Below, one piece after another: positions 27,050 to 36,753 of a DNA stretch of 64,000 nucleotides. How positions within the stretch are numbered: position 1 is the first letter of the stretch; every line of letters begins with the position of its first letter. The notes under the pieces were generated by a model that saw only the letters and a program-made list of their open reading frames with translations, made no database searches and was not told where the DNA came from. The stretch is from Flavobacteriales bacterium (GTDB taxonomy: Bacteria; Bacteroidota; Bacteroidia; CAIKAF01): NCBI GenBank assembly GCA_018401695.1, contig JAGYKD010000001.1:598016-662015 (forward strand). Reading direction: 5' to 3'. Position numbers and translations under genes: made by a program.

Positions 27050-28039
27050 TCAACGCTTTGCTCTTTGTGCCGCCACCACGTCTATTTCCTTCTCCTTTCC
27101 CGCAGCTTTCATTAGGCTCACATACCTTTGATACAAGCCCGGATACATTTCCCTTTGTCTCTTTCCATAGGCTACCTCCGCAAGCGCCAAATAGGTCAGC
27201 GCTTCATTGGGAAACCAAGGCTTCCAACGATTCGCCCAAAGCTCTGCTTTATCGTACATCCGCTCCTCAGCAAACCAAAGCGCCACCTTTGCGCCTGTAG
27301 CCGAAAGCAGCTCTGCTTCTATCCCTTGCCAAGACTTGCCCAGAGATGCGGCTATCTTCTGTGGACTTTTCCATTCCTCCAACAAAGGCAAAAAGGAAAA
27401 CTCCAGTGCCGGAATCAACAAGGCCGCTGCTTCATCAAACTTTCTTCGCTTTTCCAGCTCCTGAGCCATTTGCAAGGCTTTCTGAATCAAACGGCCACCC
27501 CAAACCTTTCTGTCATAATAGGTTTCTGCAGGAGTTATACTGTCCAACCTTAGCACTACCATGCCAAGCGCTCCTTCCTTTAAATCTTGCTCCGCCCTGC
27601 GCATCATGGCGCTTGCCGGATCATGACTTTCTTCCTGTTGAAAAACCGGATGCTCCCCCTCCCACGAAAAAACGCCACACCGAATTTCCATTTTTCCCGG
27701 AGTAGTACAACAGAAATCCAAGCGGCTTCCCTCCATGCTTAAAGAAGAAAACTGCTCGGGAGAACAGGCGAGCGGCTGCTTAAAACGCTCCAAAAAAATG
27801 ACCTCTTCTTTGCCCGTTTGCCCATACAACATCCAGGCATTGGACCTGGTATCTAAGGCAAACCAAAGTCCTTGGTATTTGGGAAGTGCCTTTTCAGAAC
27901 CTTTTACTTCGAAAAATTGCAAATAACCTGCGGCCTCATCAAACCTTATGGGCATTTGACCGTACCCAACATGCCAAAGTGAAAAAAATGAAAGGCACAA
28001 GCCATAAGCAGCTAAACTAAGCTTTGTATGTTTGTTCAT
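27050..28039 (-). CDS. Exported protein of unknown function with TPR-like helices
   Basis: A 329-residue protein with N-terminal signal MNKHTKLSLAAYGLCLSFFSLWHVGYGQ. Residues about 30-140 are beta-rich with three cysteines (DFCCTTPGKMEIRCGVF). From about 150 onward it is helical with tetratricopeptide-like spacing (FDEAAALLIPALEFSF, MYDKAELWANRWKPWFPNEALTYLALAEVAYGK). No named family recognised. It is divergent from addA, with 91 bp between the start codons. Confidence 0.6.
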   Translation of the reverse strand: MNKHTKLSLAAYGLCLSFFSLWHVGYGQMPIRFDEAAGYLQFFEVKGSEKALPKYQGLWFALDTRSNAWMLYGQTGKEEVIFLERFKQPLACSPEQFSSLSMEGSRLDFCCTTPGKMEIRCGVFSWEGEHPVFQQEESHDPASAMMRRAEQDLKEGALGMVVLRLDSITPAETYYDRKVWGGRLIQKALQMAQELEKRRKFDEAAALLIPALEFSFLPLLEEWKSPQKIAASLGKSWQGIEAELLSATGAKVALWFAEERMYDKAELWANRWKPWFPNEALTYLALAEVAYGKRQREMYPGLYQRYVSLMKAAGKEKEIDVVAAQRAKR

Positions 28040-28130
28040 AACGCAAACTTAAGCAAAGCCCGGCAGCCTGTTAATCCAAACTTGCCCTCTTTTCGCCCAG
28101 GCTTGGCTAAAATGCCTTAACCTCTTTTCC

Positions 28131-31100
28131 ATGAGTGCACAACTTCTCTTATACAATGCAAGCGCCGGTTCCGGAAAAACCTTTCAGTTGGCCCAGCGCT
28201 TTCTGGTACTTGCTTTTAAAAGCCCCCAAACCTGGAAAAAAATTCTGGCGGTAACCTTTACCAATAAGGCTACTATCGAAATGAAAGTGCGCATTCTTCG
28301 GGAGTTGGATGTCCTTTCTACCAACCCCCTAAAATCTGACCATTTACACGCTGTTTGCCATTCCTTGGCCTGCGCACCCGAGCAATGGGAATTGGTGCAA
28401 CAAAAGGCCCAAAGTTTGAGAAAGGAAATCCTCCTCAATTACCACCAGTTTCAGGTAATGACCTTGGATAGTTTTCTCCAAAAAATGCTTCGATCCATGG
28501 CCCGGGAAATTAACCTGAGTGCCGGGTATCGGGTAGAGCTCGATTTGGATGAGATTAAATCCCGGATGCTGGAACACTTCATTGCTTCTCTAAAACCAAA
28601 CAGCATAGAAACGCTATGGGTACTCGAATTCTTGTGGCAGCAAATCAAGGACGAAAAGAGCTGGAATCTTCGAACAGCCCTTTGGCCCATGGCCGGTCAA
28701 TGGTTCGATGAATCTTTTTTGGAACACCAAAAAGGTTGGATGGCTTTTCAAAAAGAGGTGGGCGTGGAATTCTACAAGTCCTCGCTTATGCAACAGTGGC
28801 AGGACATCTCCCATAAAATCAATCAAGACAGAGAAGCTCTGGAACAGGGCTTAAAACGGCTAGGACTCAACGAACACAGTTTCAAAGGAGCCAGTCGCTC
28901 CGGCCTGGCAGGACTCATGAAGCGCACCAAAGAGGTCAAGCCCTCCATTCGAACCAGTAAACTGGAGGAGCCTTCGAGCTCTTCCCTCAAATTTGCCGCA
29001 TCTTGGGAGGAATGGTTAAGTAAAACCAACCAAGACGGACCCCTAAAAGCCGCAGCTCAAGAGTTGTTCCCGGCCTACCAAAATCTCTACCGCAGCTATA
29101 CTTCTTCCCTGCCCGATTTAGTGAGTATCCAAGCCCTCACCGCTGAGGTTTTTCAACTGGGCCTGCTCCAAAGCCTGCAACAAGCCCTCCAAGCTTGGCG
29201 AGAACAAGAAGAGGCATTGCCAATATCCGATGCCGCACCCTTGCTCCAAGCCGTAATGGACAATAATCCATTGAGCTTTGTGTTCGAAAAATGGGGCACG
29301 CGGTTTGACCATTTTCTAATTGACGAGTTCCAGGACACCTCCCGTTTGCAATGGGCAAACTTGAAACCGCTGGTAGAAAATGGTTTGGCACAAGGAAAAG
29401 TAAGCATGCTGGTGGGCGACACCAAACAAGCCATTTACCGCTTTCGCAATGGAGATGCCGAACTCATGGCCTCAAAGGTGCCGCAGGATTTTGCCGCCTA
29501 CCTTAAAGAGGTACCCATGCGCCAAAACTTTAGAAGCCTCAAAGGCATTATAGATTTCAACAGTGCTTTTTTCGAAAAAGCACCGGAATGGATAGGATCC
29601 ACCGCCAACACCCTTGGATATCGACAAGAATCTATCGATAAGGTTAAGGCATTTTATAAAGAAACAAAGCAAAGCCCCGGCAAACCTTCTCAAAGCTCAA
29701 GAACAGCCCACATTACCCTTAGCCTTAGAACCGGCACTTCCAACAGCTTTGCAGAACAGAAGGAAAGCAGCTACCTGGAATGCTGCCAACGCATAGAAGA
29801 ATTGCTGAAATTGGGCATGCCTCCGGAAAAAATGGTCGTTCTAACCCGAACAAACAGCGAAATCGCCGATTTCTCTGACTTTTTTAAAAACTTTGGAATA
29901 GAACGGCAAAAAGACCCCTGGCCTCAAATTGCCTCCGAAGGGGCTTACAAACTCCACAACCACCCCACCGTTCGCTTGTTAATCGCTGTGCTCGAAGCTA
30001 CGCGCGCACAGGGCGACCCGGTAGCTTTTGCTGCCGCTTACCAAGACTTTCTTTCCCTAACGAACAGCCCCAACGAAGCTCCGAAAGCCCGGAATCCCAG
30101 GGAATGGGACAGCGATGAACATTGGAAAAATCTATTCGAAAAATGGAAGTTTAGTCCTGCAGACCAAGTCCTAAGAGACGCCGCCTCAAAGCTGAACCTT
30201 TACCGGCAAACCGGATGGGCTCCTTTTGTCCGCAAATTTATTGGACTGGCTTCCCAAAGAAGCAGGTTGGAGGGAAATCTGCCGATTCAATTTTTGCAAT
30301 GGTGGTACCAAAGAGGCATCGATACCTTTCTTGCCGTAGAAGAACTTCCCGGATCCATTCGGGCCATGACCATCCACAAAAGCAAAGGCCTGGAATTCGA
30401 AGCGGTGCTCATTCCCTTCCTTAAGCCCGAAAACAGATCAGGCCCGGGAGATTTAACCTGGCTGCCCTCCGATGAACCAAAACCCTTTTTGCCTCCCAAA
30501 GCTCCTTTAAAACTCAGCAGCAAGCTAAACAACAGTTGGTTTGCCTTCGCCTACGAAAAAGAATTGGTGGAACAGCAACTCGACCTCCTGAATCATTTAT
30601 ATGTGGCTTTTACACGCGCCGAAGCGCAACTCCACGTGTGGAGCGCCCTCTCAAAGTCTCAAAAAGAATCGCTAAAAAGCCTTCCGGTTTCTTCCGGCGC
30701 CTTACTTTGGCACGTGATGCAGGCTTTAAACCACAAGCCTTGCATTGCCGAAGACTTGCACGAAGCTTGGGAATTTGGCTCTCCCTCTTTTACTCAAGCC
30801 GCGGAAAAGGAAGACGCTCTTTCCTACCGCCCAAGTACACCACAGGCTCCGGAAAACCGAAAAACGCCCGGAGTGTCCGTAAAAGGAATGCCCCGGAACC
30901 AAGACCAAGAGCGTTCCGAAGCCCTGCGCAGAGGCTTGATTTTTCACCGACTGGCAGAAAGCCTTGGCACGGCCCAACCCGATCCTGAACGTATCGTGCA
31001 ACAAGCCCTCAGCGAAGGATGGCTCGAACCGGATGAGGTACACCAATTCCTGCCCCAGCTCAAAGAACTTGCTCAACTGCCCATCCTTAAAAACACCTCC

Positions 31101-31346
31101 CAAGCCCCATGGGTGGTGTGGAACGAAGCCGCCATTCTTGTGCCCGGCGGAGAAATGCGCAGGCCCGACCGGATAGCAATCAAAGGCAATGAAGTGGCCA
31201 TTATGGACTACAAAACCGGAGCCTTTAAAAACCGCGACCTGGAACAATTAAGCACTTACCGAAACCTGCTGTTGGATATGGGATACGCACCGGTGCATGC
31301 CCATTTGATTTATCTGGACCCTTTAACCATTAAAACCCTGGAATAA
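28131..31346 (+). CDS. addA: AddA/RecB-type UvrD helicase-nuclease
   Basis: A 1071-residue DNA end-processing helicase. Walker A is ASAGSGKT (10-17), motif Ia is AVTFTNKAT (about 42-50), Walker B is LIDEFQDTS (about 394-402), and motif III region is VGDTKQAIYRFRNGD (about 429-443). SIRAMTIHKSKGLEFEAVL (about 742-760) and HLYVAFTRAEAQLHV (about 822) are the later UvrD motifs. The C-terminus has a RecB-like nuclease core (RPDRIAIKG, then VAIMDYKTG near 1020). Partner of the next gene, with which it overlaps by one base (TAATG). Expected to resect double-strand breaks for RecA recombination and degrade foreign DNA. Confidence 0.9.
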   Translation: MSAQLLLYNASAGSGKTFQLAQRFLVLAFKSPQTWKKILAVTFTNKATIEMKVRILRELDVLSTNPLKSDHLHAVCHSLACAPEQWELVQQKAQSLRKEILLNYHQFQVMTLDSFLQKMLRSMAREINLSAGYRVELDLDEIKSRMLEHFIASLKPNSIETLWVLEFLWQQIKDEKSWNLRTALWPMAGQWFDESFLEHQKGWMAFQKEVGVEFYKSSLMQQWQDISHKINQDREALEQGLKRLGLNEHSFKGASRSGLAGLMKRTKEVKPSIRTSKLEEPSSSSLKFAASWEEWLSKTNQDGPLKAAAQELFPAYQNLYRSYTSSLPDLVSIQALTAEVFQLGLLQSLQQALQAWREQEEALPISDAAPLLQAVMDNNPLSFVFEKWGTRFDHFLIDEFQDTSRLQWANLKPLVENGLAQGKVSMLVGDTKQAIYRFRNGDAELMASKVPQDFAAYLKEVPMRQNFRSLKGIIDFNSAFFEKAPEWIGSTANTLGYRQESIDKVKAFYKETKQSPGKPSQSSRTAHITLSLRTGTSNSFAEQKESSYLECCQRIEELLKLGMPPEKMVVLTRTNSEIADFSDFFKNFGIERQKDPWPQIASEGAYKLHNHPTVRLLIAVLEATRAQGDPVAFAAAYQDFLSLTNSPNEAPKARNPREWDSDEHWKNLFEKWKFSPADQVLRDAASKLNLYRQTGWAPFVRKFIGLASQRSRLEGNLPIQFLQWWYQRGIDTFLAVEELPGSIRAMTIHKSKGLEFEAVLIPFLKPENRSGPGDLTWLPSDEPKPFLPPKAPLKLSSKLNNSWFAFAYEKELVEQQLDLLNHLYVAFTRAEAQLHVWSALSKSQKESLKSLPVSSGALLWHVMQALNHKPCIAEDLHEAWEFGSPSFTQAAEKEDALSYRPSTPQAPENRKTPGVSVKGMPRNQDQERSEALRRGLIFHRLAESLGTAQPDPERIVQQALSEGWLEPDEVHQFLPQLKELAQLPILKNTSQAPWVVWNEAAILVPGGEMRRPDRIAIKGNEVAIMDYKTGAFKNRDLEQLSTYRNLLLDMGYAPVHAHLIYLDPLTIKTLE

Positions 31347-34150
31347 TGCCCAACGCAATGCAACTCATGGTAGAAGCCCTTCTGAAACTAGGCCGGGATG
31401 AACTAAAAAACTCCTTGGTTCTGGTTCCCACGCGGCGTTCCGGGCTTTTCTTACAAAAGGCACTGGCCGAAAAAGCAAGCCGCCCCATTTGGGCGCCGCA
31501 AATCATTACCATCGACGCCCTGGCTTCTCAATTGACCGGATGGGAAAGAACCGAGCGCACCGACTTGCTCATGCGGCTTTATCCCTTTTTTGAACAAGAG
31601 GTGCACAAAGAACCCTTCGAAAAATTTTTCTTTTGGGGCTCTATCCTGCTCGATGAATTCGAGGCCATTGATTTAGCCTTGGCAAATGCCCAAAGGGTGT
31701 TTCAAATTCTGGTAGACCAACGAGAAATTGATGCCGCTTTTCCCGACTTTTCCCAAGAGGCCCGAAACAGAGTCTTTGAATTTTGGCAAGGTTTTGAACC
31801 AAACCCAAGCCCGGAACAACAAGCCTTCTCCAAACTTTGGAATGCCCTATTGCCCCTCTATCAGGCCTTCAAAGTGCATTTGGCCGAAAACCAAAGGTGC
31901 TATCCCGCAGGCGCCCTTCGCCACTTGGCCGAAAATGAGGAATTGCTATCCGCATTAAAGGCAAACCATGTGCTCATTATGGACCCGGGCTGGTTACCTC
32001 CGGCTACCGAAAAAATCATCCGACATATCCAAGCCCGATTCCCATCCACTATTTTTTGGCAAAGCTGCGCCACTATTGACCTCTTTCCAAATGACCCTGC
32101 CTTTCGCAAAAGAGCCGCCTGGGAAAGTCTCCCCCATAGCATGCATGCACCACAGGCCGCATCAACACCAAAGGTAGAACACTGGACAGCCGATGGCAGC
32201 GAAGGCATCATGGCGGCTTTAGCAACCGCGCTTTCCTCTTCAGAAATACAAGCCGAAAAAACAGCTGTTGTAGTCCTTAACGACGAACTCCTACCCGGCA
32301 TTTTGGCCCATATCCCTTTGGGCATGGAGTCCAACGTTTCTCTTGGCTTGCCTCTAAGGCATACTTTTTTAAATGGATGGATGCAAGCCCTCCGAAAGCT
32401 TAGCCAATCCATAACTAAAGCTTCCGACAACAGCTATTTTCTGCATGCGCATAGTCTACTCACCTTTAGCGAACTGCATCATTGGCCCAAAGAAGTTCAA
32501 ACCACCGTGGAACAATGGCAAAAGGAAACCCAAAAACGACAACTTCAATGGATTTCTTCCCTGGAGCTTGAGCCCCTACCTTGGCTTCGTCCATGGATTG
32601 CACCGCTGCTCAACGAGGACCTTTCCCTCATGGAAAAAATGCAACGCTGGCTGGACCGGCTCGCCCAGGACATGCAAGACCAATCGGAGCTCAACCAATA
32701 TACCGTCTGGTTCTTTGCCAATCAATGGCGTAGAATTTGGACCGGCCTGCAACAACTCAACCAGCCCTTAGGAGCCACCGCCACATGGAAAATTGCCCAA
32801 CAACTCATTTACGGGCTAAAAACACCCTTCCGCGGCGAACCCCTAAAAGGGCTTCAAATCCTTGGCCTTAGGGAAACCGAAATGCTGTCTTTTGATGCTG
32901 TGATTTTTGTAGAAGCCAACGAAGGATTACTTCCCGCGCAAAACAACAGTCCATCCCTCATTCCCGACTTTTTAAAAGAAGGCTACGGCCTAAGTTCTTT
33001 AGGAGAAAAACAACGCCAAGAAGCCTTGCTCGTGTTTAGATTGTTGGAACAGGCCAAAGAGGTGAAATTCATCTCCAACAGTCGCGTGGAGGGCTTTGGC
33101 AGCGCAGAGCCCAGCCGATTCATAAATTGGTGGAAAATCAGGAACGGCTCTTTCCCGCTTAAAAAGCCATCGGATCCGGCCAAAACCTTTGAACGAGTGC
33201 CTATGCCCATCCCAAAAACCGACCGGGTTGCCGAAAAGCTTATGGCCTTTCTCAACAAAAAAGAAATCTCACCCTCCGCCCTCAACATTTGGCATACCTG
33301 CGGCTTGCAATTCTACTTTAGGTATATCGAAAAGATCGAAGAAAATCCCCCCTTAAGCGACGAAACCAGCCCGGCGCTTTTAGGCAGTCTTACTCACCTA
33401 TGCTTGGAAAACATCTACAAGAGCTTCCAAACAGGAGAAGCATTGACTGCCAGACAGTTGAAACAAGCTTTGGAGCCCGCCAAGCTCAAAGCACAAGTAA
33501 GCGAAGCCCTAAAACAACACTTTAAGTTGAACAATCTGCCCCGTCAAAACGAAGGGGAAATGCTCATCATCAGCTCCTTAATCGAATCCTTTGTGCAGCG
33601 GGTGCTCCAAGGCGATGTAAAAACCGTTGAACAAAACGGCAATTTCTTGTACATTCAAGGTCAGGAACTTAAACTTAAAACCACCCTTCCACTCGGCCAA
33701 CATACACTAAGCTTTAAAGGCTATGTGGACCGAACCGACCTTTGGAACACGGCCGATGCATCCACCTTTCGATTGGTGGACTACAAAACGGGAAGCCCCA
33801 CCAAACAAGGCACGCCTATCAACGATTGGGACGACCTCTTTGGCCACGAAACCCTTCCCAACAAAGAAGGCTTTCAAGTCTTTATGTACGCCTGGCTCGC
33901 CGAAAAAAACAACTTAGGGGAGGAAAAAAACCTATTGCCGCAACTTTGGTTTTTGCGCGGATCCACCGAACCGCCACCGCCCAAATTCAGGGGGGAGGTG
34001 CTGGAAGACATTCGACCGCTGCTGCCGGAGTTTGAGGAACGCCTACGCCAAAGCCTGGAGCACTTAACCCGGCTCGATCGCCCCTTTGAGCCAACCCACG
34101 ACCCGGAAGCCTGCACCTATTGTGCCTTCCGGAGCATTTGCAACAGGTAA
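31346..34150 (+). CDS. addB: AddB-like PD-(D/E)XK nuclease with Fe-S cysteines
   Basis: A 934-residue partner of AddA. The N-terminus (LVLVPTRRSGLFLQKALAE) resembles an inactivated helicase without a Walker A motif. The C-terminal nuclease has GSLTHLCLENIY and FRLVDYKTG (about 810). Four cysteines, C652 (HTCGLQFYF) and C923, C926, C932 (CTYCAFRSIC), match the iron-sulphur clamp of AddB. The start codon overlaps the addA stop by one base. The alternative description is simply 'PD-(D/E)XK nuclease family'; operon context and the cysteine pattern favour AddB. Confidence 0.82.
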   Translation: MPNAMQLMVEALLKLGRDELKNSLVLVPTRRSGLFLQKALAEKASRPIWAPQIITIDALASQLTGWERTERTDLLMRLYPFFEQEVHKEPFEKFFFWGSILLDEFEAIDLALANAQRVFQILVDQREIDAAFPDFSQEARNRVFEFWQGFEPNPSPEQQAFSKLWNALLPLYQAFKVHLAENQRCYPAGALRHLAENEELLSALKANHVLIMDPGWLPPATEKIIRHIQARFPSTIFWQSCATIDLFPNDPAFRKRAAWESLPHSMHAPQAASTPKVEHWTADGSEGIMAALATALSSSEIQAEKTAVVVLNDELLPGILAHIPLGMESNVSLGLPLRHTFLNGWMQALRKLSQSITKASDNSYFLHAHSLLTFSELHHWPKEVQTTVEQWQKETQKRQLQWISSLELEPLPWLRPWIAPLLNEDLSLMEKMQRWLDRLAQDMQDQSELNQYTVWFFANQWRRIWTGLQQLNQPLGATATWKIAQQLIYGLKTPFRGEPLKGLQILGLRETEMLSFDAVIFVEANEGLLPAQNNSPSLIPDFLKEGYGLSSLGEKQRQEALLVFRLLEQAKEVKFISNSRVEGFGSAEPSRFINWWKIRNGSFPLKKPSDPAKTFERVPMPIPKTDRVAEKLMAFLNKKEISPSALNIWHTCGLQFYFRYIEKIEENPPLSDETSPALLGSLTHLCLENIYKSFQTGEALTARQLKQALEPAKLKAQVSEALKQHFKLNNLPRQNEGEMLIISSLIESFVQRVLQGDVKTVEQNGNFLYIQGQELKLKTTLPLGQHTLSFKGYVDRTDLWNTADASTFRLVDYKTGSPTKQGTPINDWDDLFGHETLPNKEGFQVFMYAWLAEKNNLGEEKNLLPQLWFLRGSTEPPPPKFRGEVLEDIRPLLPEFEERLRQSLEHLTRLDRPFEPTHDPEACTYCAFRSICNR

Positions 34151-34722
34151 ATTATTTGGCCGCCGGACGGGCCTTCGGCTTTACTCCCCGGTATAGGGAG
34201 CAAGGCCGCCTACGGAGACTGTTGCTGCGTAGCTATTCTGGCAGCAACTTTGCGTTGCAGTCAAATCTCAAGGTCCTCATTTACCATTAGTAAACTACGG
34301 CCTTTCTATTTGCCTGCGCCTTAATTTGCCTTGAAAACGCAACGCAGCAACAGTCTCCTGCCCTTCGCCGGGGCTTGCTGCGCGCCGCCGCGGCTCAGGG
34401 TGGCGGCCTAAGCTCCCCATCCCGCGGCGGTACCGCCTCAGTCCCTGGCGGAGATCGTAGCCCAAGGCCTAGAACATGGTTTTAAGGGTTTGGCCTTGCC
34501 TATACAGAAGTTTTTCCGCAGTATCCCGCGCCTAGGAAAATGGCAACTTAAAATCACCCATATCCTGTTCTACAAAGCGTACAAAACCCTGCTTGAATAA
34601 AGGTAATCCTGTGCCTTCGTTATTCCTTTTGCAGGTCCATCAGCAATGGTAGAGACATTCTCTTTTGCAATTCCTAGCTAGAGTTTTGGCCTTTTTACGT
34701 ATGGCAAATGTGTATTACTTTA
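34151..34722. other. Non-coding region with nested palindromes
   Basis: 572 bp between addB and the DUF1016 gene. 34196-34417 holds the nested palindromes listed separately. 34418-34600 contains an open frame without a start codon, ending with the TAA at 34598-34600, which I do not accept as a gene. From about 34600 the DNA turns AT-rich, up to the 3' end of the DUF1016 gene. No RNA gene was recognised. Confidence 0.55.
34196..34417. repeat. Nested palindromes (one inside another)
   Basis: The outer arms gggagcaaggccgcc (34196-34210) and ggcggcctaagctccc (34402-34417) are inverted. Between them lies a perfect 17-bp inverted repeat, ggagactgttgctgcgt (34214-34230) and its complement (34342-34358). 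Inside that are the small hairpins gcaac/gttgc near 34243-34257 and tttac/gtaaa near 34280-34294. The arrangement looks like one palindromic unit inserted close to the arm of another. Confidence 0.75.
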
Positions 34723-35760
34723 TTATTGGTTTTTCCTTTCGGTTATCAATTGTTTTAATTCGTCTTTACTAGGAAGAACTGTTTTATACTTACTCGCAAA
34801 AATCTGTTCATTATTTTCAGGCAATGTGTATTCTACGACGGATTCGCTTTTGTCTTTACACAATACTATTCCAATGGTTTTGTTTTCATCAACCAAACGA
34901 ACTTCTCGGTCATAGTAGTTTACATACATCTGCATTTGCCCAAGGTCTTGATGCTTGATTTCTCCGATTTTTAGGTCAATCAAAACAAAGCATTTCAAAA
35001 TTCGGTTGTAAAAAACCAAGTCAATTCTAAAATGCTTGTCACCAAAGGAAATTCGTTTTTGTCGAGCGACAAATGTAAATCCGTTGCCAAGTTCCAATAA
35101 AAAGTGTTCAAGTTTATCTATTAACTCTTGTTCAAGGTCGCTTTCTGAGTAAGATGCATGTTCAGGAAGCCCTATAAATTCAAGAATGTAAGGGTCTTTT
35201 ATCGCATCATTTGGTTTTTCAAGCACTAATCCTTTATCCGAGAGTTCTTTTACTTTTTCCTTATCTCTGCTTAATACCAATCTTGTGTATAACGCTGAAT
35301 CAAATTGACGTTGCAACTCCCTTACGCTCCAATTGTTGTTAAACGATTCAATCTCATAGAATTTTCGTTCATTTTCATCGTCAATTCGCATGAGTTTTAG
35401 GTAGTGCGACCAGCTCAATTTGAAATCAACAGACCGTGTCTGCTGATTCTTATTTTCAGATTCAACAGACAGTGTCTGCTGTTTTTGATAGGATAGATAA
35501 AAGCTTCTCATTTGCTGGATGTTAGTAACTGAAAAACCTTTACCAAACTCTGAGGTTAAAACCTTGGATAAATCTTTCAAGAGTCTTTTACCGTAATCAG
35601 CTCTGTCTTTTCCATTCTGCTCCTCTTCTACAATCATTCTTCCGATTTCAAAGTATGTTGTGACCATCGTTTGGTTAATGGTATGCACTACATTTTTTCT
35701 TGCCGATTGAAGCAAATCGACAATTTGAGCAAAGAAATTCGTATTCAATCGCTTATTCAT
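34723..35760 (-). CDS. DUF1016 / YhcG-family PD-(D/E)XK nuclease
   Basis: A 345-residue protein with the DUF1016 N-terminal helical domain (IGRMIVEEEQNGKDRADYGKRLLKDLS; FSVTNIQQMRSFY; LSWSHYLKLMRI) and the C-terminal PDDEXK nuclease-like domain (FRIDLVFYNRILKCFVLIDLKIG at about 245-267, with the D...D-x-K core). The start is set at MNKRLNTNF (ATG ending 35760); an ATG at 35772 adds four residues. The gene is clearly more AT-rich than its surroundings, suggesting transfer. A 12-codon duplication sits in the linker (about 98-117). Family members occur near restriction-modification and defence genes; the true function is unsettled. Confidence 0.88.
   Translation of the reverse strand: MNKRLNTNFFAQIVDLLQSARKNVVHTINQTMVTTYFEIGRMIVEEEQNGKDRADYGKRLLKDLSKVLTSEFGKGFSVTNIQQMRSFYLSYQKQQTLSVESENKNQQTRSVDFKLSWSHYLKLMRIDDENERKFYEIESFNNNWSVRELQRQFDSALYTRLVLSRDKEKVKELSDKGLVLEKPNDAIKDPYILEFIGLPEHASYSESDLEQELIDKLEHFLLELGNGFTFVARQKRISFGDKHFRIDLVFYNRILKCFVLIDLKIGEIKHQDLGQMQMYVNYYDREVRLVDENKTIGIVLCKDKSESVVEYTLPENNEQIFASKYKTVLPSKDELKQLITERKNQ
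35426..35481. repeat. In-frame duplicated palindromic 20-mer in the DUF1016 gene
   Basis: The sequences tcaacagaccgtgtctgctg (35426-35445) and tcaacagacagtgtctgctg (35462-35481) differ at one base and are offset by 36 nt, exactly 12 codons. Each contains a palindrome around TGTCTG. In the protein they give the repeat QQTxSV between the helical domain and the LSWSHY motif. Confidence 0.8.
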
Positions 35761-35871
35761 TTTGCTTTTCAATTAGGCTGCCGCTAAAAACGGATATATT
35801 GGAAATATAAAAAATAGATAAGACCTTTGCAACATCAGTATTGAAAAGGAAGTAAGTGCTGCTGGAGAACA

Positions 35872-36232
35872 TCATCCAAGGCATGGAGCGGTTTCCATTG
35901 AATTAAACCAAGCCAAAATCAATGCCATGGAAAAAAGCTCCTGGTAAAAATTGAATAAAGAGAAGAAGTACTGAATTGGGTCGTCAATATCTGCCGGACT
36001 AAGCCCGGTAAACGCCTTAGTATGGGCTCCCTTTTCCACTGGATTGGAGGGGTCGGCATGCTCGGTAGTATGAACCCTCCAACTTTATTCTCGCTTGCAA
36101 TTGGCCGGTTTTGGGGAAGCCCACAGTATTCTTGAGGGGTATATTATCTTTTTCACCCTCTAATGTCCAATACCGTTTAACGAACTCTGCAAGTTCAATA
36201 CTTGGCTCGTATGTTTTTGGATTTAGGTTCAT
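35872..36232 (-). pseudogene. Remnant of an AraC-family (DUF6597-type) regulator
   Basis: The 5' part, from an ATG ending at 36232, encodes MNLNPKTYEPSIELAEFVKRYWTLEGE, which matches the usual N-terminus of DUF6597-containing AraC regulators (…PSxxLxxFVKxYWxLE…). In another minus-strand frame, near 36000-36020, the peptide KAFTGLSPADI appears, the C-terminal AraC signature, running to a stop at 35872-35874. Intact members are about 260 residues; here only about 360 bp remain, so most of the middle is deleted and the frame is shifted. It lies next to the AT-rich DUF1016 gene. Confidence 0.55.
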
Positions 36233-36667
36233 TGGTTGTATTTGAAGAGTGGATTTTTACAAGGACCGCTAAGGGTGTGCCCATGTTCTGTGGCGGTTTG
36301 GAAGCACATTCCTTTCCACCGCAACCAAAGCCGGCAGCGAACCAATAACCTTACAGGCTGCTATTCGCTGTATGCTTAGGTGTAGCGGGTTATTCTTTCT
36401 TTTTTAGTCGATTAAATCTATTGCTTGCATTTGTCCAAATTCTTCTAATTTCCTGATTTTTGGTTCAAATTAGTTATTATTCTAATCGAAGAATAGTTTG
36501 GTCAATTCCCTGAGCGTAGGAGGGTCCTCGGTCAATCGTATTTCCAGCCTCCCTATTTGCTTGAGGTTCCCTAATTCCCAGGAGCTATTTTTCTCTTTTG
36601 GTAGGTGTGTCCTGCCCTATTATCGTGATTTGAAATGCGCTACAACCTCTGTATTGACTTTCATTTT
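36233..36667. other. Low-GC intergenic stretch, no gene seen
   Basis: About 435 bp downstream of the AraC remnant's N-terminal end. It has many stop codons in all frames and is AT-rich from about 36400 to 36670. No confident feature; possibly decayed accessory DNA together with the pseudogene. Confidence 0.45.
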
Positions 36668-36671
36668 CTAC

Positions 36672-36753
36672 AACCCACGGTTTAATTAGCATCCCGGGGT
36701 TGAAAATTCGCCTCAGGGTTTTACACGATTGCCCAATGGTGAAACCGTGGGTT
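36672..36753. repeat. Inverted repeat aacccacggttt (REP-like)
   Basis: A perfect 12-bp inverted repeat: aacccacggttt (36672-36683) and aaaccgtgggtt (36742-36753), with a 58-nt interior containing cccgggg and a cctcaggg stretch. Its sequence is unlike the GAGGA-core hairpins. It lies directly before hairpin element copy 6. Confidence 0.65.

Noticed and set aside
34409-34600. Open frame ending ...GKWQLKITHILFYKAYKTLLE with protein-like composition
   Set aside because: It has no start codon in frame, runs out of the palindrome on its 5' side, and matches no family I know; kept only as a possible decayed remnant.
35820-36020. Plus-strand peptide fragments (for example ...SAAGEHHPRHGAVSIELNQ...) as a remnant gene
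   Set aside because: The minus-strand reading gives the recognisable AraC signature FTGLSPADI in the same DNA, which explains the region better.
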